Origin: Nemophila menziesii
Lineage: Eukaryota > Streptophyta > Magnoliopsida > Boraginales > Hydrophyllaceae
Assembly: GCA_029959085.1 (NCBI GenBank)
Contig: JARWIR010000010.1
Location: forward strand, 18,683,001-18,747,000
DNA: 64,000 nucleotides
Direction of reading: 5' to 3'
Shown: piece by piece, positions 49,721 to 61,484 of the stretch
Layout: each line of letters opens with the position of its first letter
How positions within the stretch are numbered: the first letter of the stretch is position 1
Translations under genes and position numbers: made by a program
The notes under the pieces: model-generated
Databases searched by the model: none
Told to the model about the DNA's origin: nothing
The model's input: the letters and a program-made list of their open reading frames with translations, nothing else

Positions 49721-52238
49721 ACGCGTTTTTTAGGTTATAAGGGTGAGGAGGTTGCTCTATTACGAATTTTTTAATCCTTAAGCTTCTCCTTCTTCCCCAA
49801 AACTCTCCCAACTCCATTAGAGCTCATAAAAACCTTCACCAATCATCAAAACACTACCCAATCACCATGAAAACACATCCAATTCATTCTCCACATCATT
49901 ACAAGGAAGATTCAACCACCTATATCATCCCAAAACACCTTGAATCCAAGAATCAAAAGCTTAAATTTCAAAAATTCATCCTACAATTTCTTAAATCCAA
50001 GCCAATCCATGAAGAATCCATCTGACCCACATAGAGAATCATCATCAAATCACCTTTCCTAACCCAAATTAAGCTTGTACAACCAATAATCAAGAGTTTC
50101 AAATTTCAAGAGTGGTTAAAGCTTTGAGTTGGGGGTCAATTGAGGTGATTAAGAGAACATGAACATTATCTACTGTATGGGAGATGAAGAAATCAAGGTA
50201 TTGGATTTAATTGAGAAGAAATCAAGTAATAAAAGTCCTAGTTCCAATTCAAAGGGTAAAACAAGTCAAGAGAAGAGAGGTTAGCATGCTGTGTTGATTC
50301 AATGAGCAATAAGGTTCTATCTTTAGTGAAGAAGACAACACAACCTCTCTAGATCAAAGACCTTATACCCAAGAGAAAAAGAGAAAGCTTCAAGGGCCCT
50401 GATAGCTTCTCCGAAGCAACAATTAAAGGAACTACCTTTTTCTTATGAGAAAGTATTTGAAGAAGAAGTTGAAGGTGAATACATGAAGGTTCATGGAGAT
50501 TTGGAATGCTTGGGTTGTTTGTGAATTGTATTTTGTGAGGAGAAGAAGAAGATGTGGCACAGTTGATCTATGAGGAGGTGATACGAATTTTCGATCTCTC
50601 CCATGACGTTATTTAAATGCAATATCCTATTATGATCACGTGTCTTGAACGAAAAGCGAGTAAGAAGATGGGTGAAGAAGATACATTAGATTTAATCCGA
50701 GTATCGTCTAGGCGAGGTAAAAGCCTCGAAGAGTATGTTTTCTTTCTTCCCTACCATTCCTTTATGTGCAATATGTATGCTAATTTTAAATTTTATTCTT
50801 TCTTGAGTCTTTTTCGAGTTGTGGGGACACGGCTCATTTTTGAGTTGGGGGTGGGGATTCGTTGTCCTCATCTTCCTTTTTGTTTTTTCATAAAATTTAA
50901 AATTTTTGGGTTGAATTAGGCATAGAATGTCTTTGAATGTACCTATGTGAGCATGATTTTATTAGGTCAATGATAGTAGGTAGTATGTTTTTGAAAGATG
51001 CAACAAATTTGTTTAGATGCATGCATGAAAACAGGAAATAAAAGATAGAAAAGTTAATGAGCAATGCTAAGAAGTATGTTGAAACTTAGGAATAGTTATT
51101 TGGTGTGTAGAACGTGAGGTTTAAAATTAGTTGAAAACCCACTTGTCTATGAACTAGTAATGAAAAAGTAACAAAATCCGGTAGTTAGAAAAATGAATAA
51201 GGCAGTTCTTTCATGATTAAAACACTTGAAGCCTTTATACTTTCTCACCCTTTTATTTGATTATTTGTATTTATCCGTCTTAGCCCCTCTGAGCCTTTCT
51301 AAAGCCTTTATTGAAACACATTATAATCCTTACCCTAGTTTTTAGGACTTATCTATATGACCCGCACTCGAATCGCAAAACCTGAGACAACTCGTTTTAG
51401 AGCTTGAGTTTGGGGTGGTGGGTTTCATCATTCGGAAACATTGGGATTTGGAATTATCTTTGTGATTTTATTGATGATGAATTGTTATTATTGTAACCCT
51501 TTGCCGGGGTAATAGTGAATGGAAAAGAAGCTACGAGCTAAATTTGCCAACAAGGGCATTAAAAAGAAAGAATATATATATATGAAAAAGAAATAGTGTG
51601 ATAACTCAACATCAAAAGAGAATCATAGCTATACAAAAAAAATGATATGAAAAGAATATATATTCGGATCGGCAAAGTGGATTTTAAATCATCAAAGGTT
51701 CTAATTGGGATTAATTGGGGATGCAAATCAAAAGCATCAATAAATTGGGTTGAGTGAGAACATCTTCGAGTGAAAACTCAAGCTCTAGGGCGAGTCGTTG
51801 ATGGCTAGTGAGGAGAGAGCCAAAAGCTCACTTTTCATTATCCAAATATACCACACCCGTCCTTAAGCCAAGTTATAACCAAGACCTTAGGATTTCTAAC
51901 TACTAGGTGGAGAAACAATTGAGTTATTAGGTAGTAGGTAAGTGGACCATTGGATGCTGTATATGGGACCTATGAACAACCTATAGCCATTAACCTGAAC
52001 TAAGTTATCATCCTCTCCTTCTGGCATTGCGAAATTAATCTTAACTTGAGTTTATGGATTGTTGATTACATGTATATTAAGCATATTTGTGCATTATTTC
52101 TTAAGCATTACTACATGAGACTTTTTAGATATTTTGCTCGAGGATCATTCATTGTGTTCTGTTCTTATTCTCCTCCTACTTCTTCTTCTTGTTTACCCTA
52201 CTGTTCTTTACTTTATTGTATCGGGACGATACAACTTT

Positions 52239-52250
52239 GAGTTGGGGGTC
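52239..52250 (+). other. Polypurine tract of the young element
   Basis: GAGTTGGGGGTC lies at the 3' LTR boundary. Similar TTTGAGTTGGGGGT motifs occur inside the element near 50132 and 50838, and in the older element near 54388. Confidence 0.6.
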
Positions 52251-52251
52251 T

Positions 52252-53816
52252 TGATGTCTCCTCATTTGTGATAGTAAAATACACTCTTGAGACATCATTT
52301 TAGGCTTATTTATTAGTTTATAGGTTGATTTTAGCTTAATTTAGTGCACTTTCCTATTTTGGGTCTTGATTTGTAGAATTATTATTTTTAGAGCATATTG
52401 GGTTTAATTGTTTATTTAGTGTGAAGCTTTAAAGATAATTATGGAGATTAATTAGAGTCCAAGTCAAAGATTACAACTTATGGAAAGAGATATGCATGGA
52501 AATTGGAGATAGAAGGAAACTGAGTTCAATTAGGAAAAGGAAAAGCTGCCTAAATCTAGGATTCTGCAGAACACGTCTAAAGATTGGTGTTTTTACCTAA
52601 GAAATAGGCCGAATTTGGTAATTTCCTTCTAAAGGTCCTCGATAATTCTGTTGCGATTCTTTTGGTATCTTGTGGAGCAAAATCCGACCAATAACAAAGA
52701 AGTTATGACCAAAACAACGCAGCAGTGTTTATCTTACGAATTTGGGTTGGGCCAGGAGCCCATTACTTGAAGTTATCTCCAAGAAACGAATTAGGTCAAC
52801 CTCTAACCTATAAATACAGCCTCTTAACACTCTTAAATCATCCTTGGCCAGACCCTAAGGCCAAGAGGAAGCTGCAACACAAGAGAAGAAGTCTGGAGGG
52901 AGCTGTGCAACAACTATGTCTCCTTCAACCTCTTATTTTGTAATTCTTTCTTCTTCTTTTCTTTGTATGAACTAATTCTATTAGCTTAGGTTTTGCATAA
53001 TGTATAAACTATGAATTCTAATTCTTCTATCTAAGTTCTTTGGGAAGTATATGTTTTAATCTGATATTAGCTACTTACCTTTATATTTGATTATGTGTTT
53101 TGATTTAATGATTGTTTTCCTTGCTAGTGCACGAGTATAGGATTACCTTAATAGTAGTTAGATGGTCACCTTGTAAGGGTGTTTAACTATTGCACCACCA
53201 CATAACGTCTAGTGTCGATAGCAGTTCTGACAAAACATACTTCTAACTAGATAGTCATTAAGGTTTGTTTTAACCACCATATCACCAAGATTGCAGTATT
53301 TGCTTAGGGCCTTAGTGGCGTTTGATAACCCTATTTTAAATCACTTCTTGGTTGTGCCGTTGCCCCCTTAGTCGCTCTCAAGGTCTAAGGTAGTGGAATT
53401 TAGAATCCTGACTAAGTATACCAAGAGCTAATATTCTCCCTTATGAATTAGATTTAATAGATAGAATTAGAAGGATTAGTGCATACTAGTAAAACCTAAG
53501 TTATATCGTTCATACTATCTTCTTTACTTTTCTGTTATTTATTTTCTGTCTTTAATTCAGTAGTTTAGTTTTCTTATTAAAAACCAAATAAATATCTATC
53601 TTTCTCTTCTTTCTACTTGCGTATTATTATCTATCCTTAATATCTGCATTTGATAATTTGCATAAGTTCTCTCTAACTTTCGTTAGTCCCTGAGGAACGA
53701 ATCTTCTTATCATTAAAACTTGCATACGTCCTGTAATACTTGCAGTACAGTGTTAGTTTAGGGTGTGTATTTGCACTTATTTTATACATCTTTTTATCAC
53801 ACCTTAGGCCACACCA
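52252..53816 (+). repeat. 3' LTR of the young non-autonomous element
   Basis: 1565 bp, about eight substitutions from the 5' LTR, followed by the CCCCT duplication at 53817-53821. Confidence 0.93.
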
Positions 53817-54526
53817 CCCCTATACCACGCCATGGTCCGCGAGCCCAAAACCCGTGCCACGGGGTAGGTACCACGTGTATTTGGCCGAGACGAAAATTTT
53901 GAGCAACAAAAGCTGCGGTGTACCCCTGCGGTACACCCCTAGTCCGCAGCCATGGTCCGCAGAGCGTCGCTGGAGAGAGAAAGAAACGGGATTTAAGTAT
54001 ATAAAAGAGGTATGAAGCCATTATTCCGAATTTTATAAACCTCAAGCCTCTTTCTCTTCTCCAAAACTCTCCCAACTCCATTAAAGCTCATAAAAACCTT
54101 CACCAATCATCAAAACACTACCCAATCATCAAGAAAAACACATAAAATCTTCTCTCCACATCATTACAAGAGAAAATTAAACACCCAATCCTCACCAAAA
54201 CCATTAAATTGAAGAATCAAGAGCCAAAATTTTCACAATTCATCCTACAATTTCTTAAATCCAAGACAACCCATTACAAATCCACCCCACCCACATAGAG
54301 ATTCATCATCCATTCATATTTCCTAAGCCAAATCAAGCTTGTTCAACCAATAATTCACAAGTTCAAATTTCAAGGGTTGCTAAAGCTTTGAGTTGGGGGT
54401 TAATTGAGGATGACTAATAGAAAAACAATTTTAGCTAACAAGAGGGAGGTGAAGAAGAGCAAGGGATTGGATTTAATCAAGAAGAAATCAAATAACAAAG
54501 GTTCTAGTTCTAATTCAAAGGGTAAA

Positions 54527-55257
54527 AGGAAGATCCACTGGTTAGATTGGGAAAAAATGTCAGCAACTAAGAATATAAGGGGATCGGAATTCAGAGATTT
54601 GAAATGGGAAAATGTGGCACTACTGGATAAACAGGCATGACGTATTCTATAACATCCAAAGACGATGGCAGCGCGATTATTGAAAGGGGTTTATTTTCCG
54701 CATAAAGATTTCTTAGAAGTTAAATTACGATAGAGCAGATCATGGTCTTGGGCTAGCATTTTGGAAGGACGGTACCTACTGATGGAACAGTGTATAATTC
54801 AAATCGCAAACGGGGAATCCACAAAGATCTGGGAGCACAAGTGGCTTCCTTCAGTTAGGATTAAGGATAGGCCGAACAGGGTACAAATAAAAACGGTGGA
54901 TCAACTTATGAAAACTCAGACAGACGAATGGGACTGGGAGGTAATTGACACAATCCTACCAACCGCAGTGGACGGGGAAATAGCTAGAGTTTCCATATTA
55001 AACAGAGAGGACCAGGATACATTTCATTGGCCATTTACGAGAACATGTGAATACACAACAAAATCAGGATATAAAGTCCTTACACAGAAGCACTTAGCAA
55101 ACAGTTCAAGAATCGTCAACACAGGCTCAACTTCATCAATCCACCTTATGGCACGTCATTTGGAATTTCAACGTGCCTAATAAGGTCAGGTGTTTCAATT
55201 GGAAAGCTTGTCGAAACATTTTACCTACTAAAGAGAACCTTTCTTACAAGCACTTTT
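54527..55257 (+). pseudogene. LINE, region after reverse transcriptase (second segment)
   Basis: Plus-strand frames with RKIHWLDWEKMSATKNIRGS, SWASILEGRYLLMEQCIIQI, NGESTKIWEHKWLPS, LNREDQDTFHWPFTRTCEYT and NVPNKVRCFNWKACRNILPT, ending NLSYKHFLC. This is the LINE region after the polymerase, up to the zf-RVT-type motif. The piece between GWITD (41037) and KIHWLDW is missing, so the junction at ~54526 is a deletion and not a clean insertion site. The frame is cut at about 55258 by a solo LTR. Confidence 0.8.
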
Positions 55258-56768
55258 TGTGTCGCCTAGGGTGTGATAAAAATATGATAAATAAATACGG
55301 AAAACAATGCACTAATCACCCTAGACTAGCACGGTATGCAAGTATTGCAGGACGTATGCAAGTTTTAATGATAAGAAGATCCGTTCCTCATGGACTTGAA
55401 TGTGTTAACAGATGGGTAATTAAATCAGAGTAGCAATTAATTAATTAAAAGACAAGAAAAGTAAATAAATATGATGGGAAGATTAATGATTAACTAAATA
55501 AAATAAAAGACAATAAAATAAATATGAGAGAATATGACTCAGGTTTTGCTTGTATGCACTAATCCTTCTAAATCTTCTATCTGTTTATATGGGTGATAAT
55601 AGCTCTTAGATAAGTAGACAAGATTCTAAATTCCTCTCTACCCTCGTCAGGGTGGACTAGGGTGGCGACTCACAATCACGAGGGGACTTAAATAGGGTGT
55701 TCCTATGTCACTAAGTTCCTAAATGAGATTGCCCTTTTAATGATGATCGGTGATTAAATCAAACCCTATAGACTAGGCAAGCTTGTCAGGATCACTACCG
55801 CATACTAGACGTTTATGTGGTGTTTCAATAATTAGACACCTCTTCCTGGTGACCATCTAACTACTATTAGCACAGCCTAAATTGACCAGGTTAAAGACAG
55901 ACAATAAATCAAAGCACATAAAACAAATATATGGTTAAGCAGCTAGAACCAATTTAAAACAATTCTCCCTAAGAAACATAGATAGAAGAAAATAGAATCC
56001 ATAGATTATACATATGCAAAACCCAAGCTATGGGAAAATTAGTTCATACCTAAAGGAAATAAACTAAAATAAAGATACATGATTGTCATCTTACTCTCTT
56101 GAATACTCTAATGATAAATAAAACTTAAGAACTAGTTGTGGGAGGCAAGGATAAGTTTACAAAGGTTAAAGGGTGTATTTATAGGGGTCTAGAAAGCCCT
56201 AACACGTTTTCTTGGAGGGGAAGACAAGTAATTGGACTTCTAGTCCAACTCTAATTCGTAACTCTAAAATATAGAAAAGGTAATTAACTGTTGTTGTTTT
56301 CTTTTGGCCGTAACTTATTCAATACAGCTCTGATCGACGCTTTCTTTATATCAAAACTGATCGTCTCAGAAAGTTATACAACTTTTCTTCAGACCATTCT
56401 TCCAAATTCCCAACCGATCTTTAGTTATGATCACTTTAATGGACGTAGCTGTTGGAACTTAGATTTATTTGGCAACTTTATCTTTCCATACTTGTCTTTT
56501 TCTTCCTTTATCTCTAATTTCTATCCATATCTTCTTTCCTTTATCTCTTGGAATTGATTTGGTATCTAATTAATTTCCATATATCTTTAAAGCTTCACAC
56601 TAAATAAATAAATTAAACCCAATGTGCTCTAAAAATAATAAATCATCAAATCAAGACAACAAATAAGACAATACACTAATATATATAAAAATCGAGTATT
56701 AGACTTCCTAAAACACCTAAAATGATGTCTCCAACTAATATTAAATCATCACAAATGGGAAGTCATCA
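55258..56768 (-). repeat. Solo LTR of an Athila-like element, minus strand
   Basis: Read on the minus strand it begins TGATGACTTCCCATTTGTGA and ends ACCCTAGGCGACA, an LTR related to those at 41038 and 46027 but clearly diverged. The LINE frame continues across it: KHFLC on the left and YDTNCCQWCLDQTETIT on the right. It is therefore an insertion reduced to one LTR. No clean 5-bp duplication is visible, so the exact ends are uncertain by a few bases. Confidence 0.75.
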
Positions 56769-57646
56769 ACCGTTATGATACCAACTGCTGCCAATGGTGT
56801 CTAGATCAAACGGAAACGATTACTCTTTTATTATTAACATGTGCTTTTAGCAGACAGGTCTGGGCGGGGTCAGCACTCTAGCTCAGAATCATAGAAGAAG
56901 ACCCACCGACCTTGGGAGATTGGTTAAATATGATGTTTGATACATTCGGCAATAACGTATGGGACAAAAGAATAGATGTGGCATATCTTTTAGTTATCTG
57001 TTGGAATATTTAGAAACATAAAATAAAAAGTGTACATGAGAATACTTCCCTCAACGTTATTTCGGTTATCATTGCTACTAATATCACTATGACAGATTTA
57101 TTTGGCCAGGAATGGACTGGAAATACGACCACCAAAGAAGAACTTGAGAATAGACCCACAACTAGTTATCAGGACCCGCAAATCCCACCGTAGATGCAAC
57201 TCATTTTTACGTGTGACGCCTCTTTCACATCCCGAGCGGAACAAAGTGGGATTGGGATCGTTCGAAGAGACTGTGCGACTCAGACACGTCAAGTTTTTAC
57301 TAAGACAGTGGGCGCAGATTCGGCAGCCGAAGGTGAGGTGATAGCAGTACTGGAGGCTACAGAATTAGCTAGGCGAGATTCGGGCAGACGGACACTCATT
57401 TGTACGGACAACCTTGATTTTGTTCAAGGTATTCACTCATTGCTAGCAGCGTGGTGGAGAGTCAAACCATACATTAAGCGTATTCAGAAGAATGCTAAAG
57501 AACACGGGAATGTGTCCTTTATGCATATCTCTATACGTCTTAATGGCTGGGTTGACAAAGCTGCGCGGAATGCGAGGCAACAGGCTGCTTGGAGGAATCA
57601 GCATCTGCAGATCACCCTCCAGTCTGGTAGCAAAGGAATCAGATGA
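56769..57646 (+). pseudogene. LINE 3' end: zinc motif and RNase H (third segment)
   Basis: Continues the LINE: NCCQWCLDQTETITLLLLTC with AFSRQVWAGSA is the zf-RVT-type Cys-rich motif, followed by WDKRIDVAYLLVICWNI. The RNase H domain is 57194-57646: FTCDASFTSRAEQSGIGIV, AEGEVIAVLEATELARRDSG and LICTDNLDFVQGI hold the metal-binding Asp, Glu and Asp, and NGWVDKAARNARQQ ends the domain. The RNase H frame itself is open for 150 codons. The whole LINE is dead because of insertions and deletions. Confidence 0.8.
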
Positions 57647-57695
57647 AAGTTTAACTACTAATATTCAGATCGACAAAAAAATTTGCTGAGATGGT

Positions 57696-58183
57696 CTAAA
57701 GAAAAGGAGCGTTTGTGGAATTGTTTGCAGTAAAGTAAATATTCATGTGAGCAATTCTTTTTGTAGCTTCTAGGAGTTCCTTAGCTTGAAGCAACTCCTC
57801 ATGCATTTTCAATAGTATAGGTCTCACCTCCTTTGATAAAAAATAAAACTTATCAATTATTAATTTACTTGAGCATGAAATAAATAAAAGGGTTAATGAT
57901 TAAATAAAATAAACTCTTCTCCAAAAGAAAGTTAATAATGTGAGAGTACCTGGTGGCGGCATTCATCAATTAATTCACGTTCGTTCAAAGTTTAAGATTT
58001 GAATTGTCGTTTTTTGGGATTTGTGGAGGACTTAGGGTTTTGAATTTGGTTGAAGAAGCGAGAGTAGTATGAAGAAGGTGGGAGCCTGAATCGGGTGTAA
58101 GACCGGTTGAGGATTCGCGCATCGTCAATAATAATGGCATTTGAGTTGATGAAACGGTATATGCATGTGTTCTCAAATTCCAA
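57696..58183 (-). pseudogene. Small two-exon gene relic of unknown function
   Basis: On the minus strand a frame from ATG 58183 (MEFENTCIYRFINSNAIIID, later RSYTRFRLPPSSYYSRFFNQ) meets a TAA at 57992-57994. It then continues in the same frame as TLNERELIDECRHQ to a donor CAG|GTACTC at 57949. After a 119-bp intron the second exon (57696-57830, acceptor ATCAAAG) continues in phase: EVRPILLKMHEELLQAKELL, then EATKRIAHMN and a stop at 57696-57698. The exon-exon frame match around a canonical intron argues for a real former gene of ~110 codons with one nonsense change. No family is recognised. The C-terminal half is helical and Leu/Glu-rich. Confidence 0.5.
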
Positions 58184-58199
58184 TATTCCGTCTAAAGAT

Positions 58200-60071
58200 T
58201 AATGCAAAAAAAAAAAACAATTCATTTGCTATCACTGGTGGAGTTACTGCTACTATGCTCTCCATTTCTATGGACACTATGAGTGCCGAGTTTTGAATAT
58301 TTTTTTGATTGATTTAATCTACATTTGTTCTTATATATGAAATCAAGAGTTATAGATATTTATATTATATGGATCAGGGAAAGGGCATGTTACATGGGTG
58401 TTTCCAACCCGACTTGACGAAGAACCCAATAAGGTAAAACTCGCAAAACTTTTGGATAATTTTCCTTTTACCCCCAAATTAAAATCCTAGGAGTATTTAT
58501 TGTTCGTACTGGTGCTGGCCCTCTCTCGAAGGAGATGGTAGTCTCACTTTTACTATTCAGTTAATTTGCGGAATTTTGTTTATTGATTTTATCTCTAATA
58601 TTTTTTTATAAAAAATTGATACCGCAGGAGACTAGCGAGTAGACTGTACCACCTTTCATCAAAGATAGTTTTTATATGGTATAATTATAACTATTATGAT
58701 GATTTATTATAATTATTAAATATTTAATTAATTTATTGCAAGGTTATTAATTAATAATAAAATATTTAGCTCAATCCTTTTTGTGGTAATATATTGGTTC
58801 AGATCGGTATTGCAGTTGGCGGTACAACAAGTTCAGCTATGAATTCAGAAAATAAATAGTATTCAATATAAAGGTGTCATTCTTTACTATAGATTATGTT
58901 TTTTTTATATGTTTGGCACAATGTATGCTCATGATATTTATGTATTAGGTGTCTTTATCTGCAAAAGATGAGGTGGCTTTGAAAAAAAACTAAACAAGAA
59001 CATACTAAAGGAGATGTGTGGGCCTGTTTTTCAGTAGATGTAATACTTTTTATGTGTCGCAATACATAGTCTTTTAGCAAGTTTGGTTCAAATTTTTTAT
59101 TGTTTACTAGTACGGAAAGATTGATTACTTTTCTTTTTTCACGAGTTAATGAGTTGTAATAATTTTGTCTAAGTCTCTTTGAATAGCACTTTTGATACGA
59201 TTTACTCTAGGAGGAGCAGGTGAAGCTTATCAATTTATCATGTCTAAGCTAGATATTGAGAATAAAATTTAATTAGTAGATTGCACCATCGGTCTATGTG
59301 TTATGCATTATAGTTGAATATACCCATGTGTTTCAGAAGATGTCCTATACTACCATTGTAAATTTCCCCCTCCTTACTCCAAGGACCAAAGGTAATATGT
59401 TTTGAAATTTCACAAAGGTATATAAGTTATCTCTTAAACATGGGGGTATATTTTCTATTTCACATAACACGTGGGCCAATGTTGCAATAATCCTAAATCA
59501 AATATGTTAGTTTTTTTTTGCTATTTATCACGATCTCTGTTTTATTTGTTAAAGGTTCTTGGCTTGCTTAGTTTCCAACTCATTGTAAAATTTGATTTTG
59601 TAATATGATATAATTTATGGAAATTTTAGATTGACACAAAAAGTTATCTAAAATATTTATGACCAACAAGATTGATATATATTTGTCATAACAGAGAAGA
59701 TATTACCAGGTGTCAAAAATTAGCATTTACTACTCTGCATAAGTTAATTTGCAATACTGTTGCTATGGAGGTATAATTAATTACTAGTTAAATCCTTTTA
59801 CATTTTATTTAATTTTTTACTTTAATACTTAGGTGGATCCTTTCTTAGTTTCTTGATAGTAATGTCATTTTATTTTTTATTTAATTTTAAATCGTTAAAA
59901 TAAAAAAAAATCAATTTCTGCTGTCGATCTGTTGGAACAATCACCAGCCACAAACAAAATATAGACCACCACGACTTTCTCGAGACCTTGAAACCATGGT
60001 AACGATGATTGTTTTAAGGATCTTATCTCTTGATTATTTGATCATTTATGAGCAGCATAATAAGTGAAAAC
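58200..60071. other. Intergenic, nothing recognised
   Basis: AT-rich sequence without a supported gene, RNA or bounded element. A 20-base T run and other homopolymers are present. No conserved protein motif was found on either strand. Confidence 0.4.
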
Positions 60072-60828
60072 TGTGAGTAAAATTGAAAGTCACCGGTTTT
60101 CAAAACAGAAGAAATTGAATTTCAAGAAAAATAATACTTCAATCAAAGTAAACTAACTATTACAGAAATGGAAGTACGATTACAAAAGAAACAATTACAC
60201 AGAAAAACAGAAAAGAACTACAACGATTACACAATAATATGGTGTTAAAAAGATATTCCGGAGTACCAGTTATCTATAACGGAAATTCTAACGACTATAG
60301 CTTTTAGAGAGAAGAGAGGTAGAATGTTTCTTTTCTGGTGTGTTTCGTGAGTAAAACAAGGTGGAGAAGAGTTCTATCTACAGGAGTTTAGGCGAGGAGC
60401 AAGCCTTTCAGAAACGTCACAATTAAAGCTCAAATTGATTGCTGACGGTTTTTTATTAAGACATATGCAACACGTTTTAATTTCTAGCAGTGAACCTGGT
60501 CACAAGCCTGACTAGATTCATTCCCGTGTTGACCAAATTTTGTAACAGTTCACTGGTGCGTAATTGGTGGACGCTTGTCTTCTGGTACGTAATTAGTGGA
60601 CGTTTGTCTTCTGACTGAAAGGTTTTGACTTGCCACCGACTACTATAAGACCTAGTCTTATTTCACCAGAATTACTTCAGTAAACTTTTTTCATTTTTTA
60701 TTTTTTAACACCCCAACCCCCAAACTCCAAACTCCAAACTTCCCAACTCCCAACTTCCCCATGAGTCCACGCCCCAGGCCCACGTCATCCCATCACCAGG
60801 CCCACGTCATCCCATCACCATTGCAACA
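60072..60828 (-). repeat. Solo LTR related to the old Copia element, minus strand
   Basis: The reverse complement of 60080-60340 parallels the end of the LTRs at 22540 and 25842 (AAAACCGGTGA, the TAACTGGTA.T..GGAATATC stretch and the CTCTCT leader). The reverse complement of 60500-60620 parallels the 93-bp segment found only in the 3' LTR at 26310-26405. The outer part includes a duplicated GGCCCACGTCATCCCATCAC. No target duplication was identified, so the ends are estimates. Confidence 0.6.
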
Positions 60829-61299
60829 ATTTATGAAATTAAATTCTTCACCATTTGATATATGTACTTCCCCACTATATTAAATAACAATTTGGGAACA
60901 TTTATTCTTCTCATGCTTTCAGTAATAATATTCCATGACTTGCACACACATCTGCAACTTAGTAAAAAGTACACTTTTTACTTTCAACCGGCTCAAAATA
61001 TCAGCAATTATATCATCAGGTATCATCATCATTTCAGATCCATCGCTTTCCATATTTGACATATGTTAAGCAAATAAAACTCTAATATTCCGTCCAAAAA
61101 AAAAAAAAAAAAAAAAATCTAATATTAAAAAAACAAAAGTATACAATAATTAACGGACATATGAGCATATACCTTTTAAGTGCTAAAAATTGCAGCTTAA
61201 GATATTGACACAATTCTAATCTAAGTTTATAACAAAGCTATATGATTGATACTAATATACAAAACATATTATGTTAAGAAATACATCTATTTAATTAAT

Positions 61300-61484
61300 G
61301 AGTAATGATATATACTATCCAAAACCATACTACCCAAATACCACCTAATGATGTGGCGTGGGTTGGTTATAAATAGTTAATCTACTTTTTTTTATCTAAT
61401 TAACGATTTATTACCAACCAATTCACGTCACGTCATTGAGTGGTATTTGAATAGTATGATTTTGGATGATATATATCATTACTC
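61300..61484. mobile_element. Short MITE, copy B
   Basis: 185 bp with long inverted ends: GAGTAATGATATATACTATC at the left and GATATATATCATTACTC at the right. The interior CCAAATACCACCTAATGATG pairs with CATTGAGTGGTATTTGAATA. TTAAT flanks both sides (61295-61299 and 61485-61489). Copy A is at 34385-34576. The superfamily is uncertain. Confidence 0.75.

Larger units (their letters stand above)
46027..53816 (+). mobile_element. Young Athila-related non-autonomous LTR element with a single gag C-terminal ORF
   Basis: Two 1565-bp LTRs (46027-47591 and 52252-53816) differ at only about eight positions by my reading. A perfect 5-bp duplication CCCCT flanks the element (46022-46026 and 53817-53821). 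It inserted into the 3' region of the older relative at 41038. The tRNA-Asp-type primer site is at 47598-47615 and a purine tract precedes the 3' LTR. The only substantial frame is 47778-48923, followed by a GC-rich palindrome region and about 2.5 kb of non-coding DNA. There is no protease, reverse transcriptase or integrase. Confidence 0.93.
41038..54526 (+). mobile_element. Athila-like LTR element with gag, protease and integrase-tail only; 3' end deleted
   Basis: The element starts with a 1523-bp LTR (41038-42560), a tRNA-Asp-type primer site (42567-42584), then one long gag-protease frame (from ATG 42810). It then passes directly to an integrase C-terminal-like tail (to 45578). No reverse transcriptase, RNase H or integrase core is present. 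The 3' part is split by the element at 46027-53816 and resumes at 53822-54526. The 3' LTR is missing: similarity to the sister element at 49775-50270 runs to about 54525, and LINE coding sequence then starts directly. Athila-like assignment rests on the primer site and the gag. Confidence 0.75.

Noticed and set aside
55258..56768. The reverse-strand LTR as the 3' LTR of the Athila-like element at 41038
   Set aside because: It is in the opposite orientation and interrupts an uninvolved part of the LINE, so it is a separate insertion.
61096..61120. Long A run as tail of a processed pseudogene
   Set aside because: No coding-like sequence or target duplication accompanies it. A simple homopolymer is the plainer reading.
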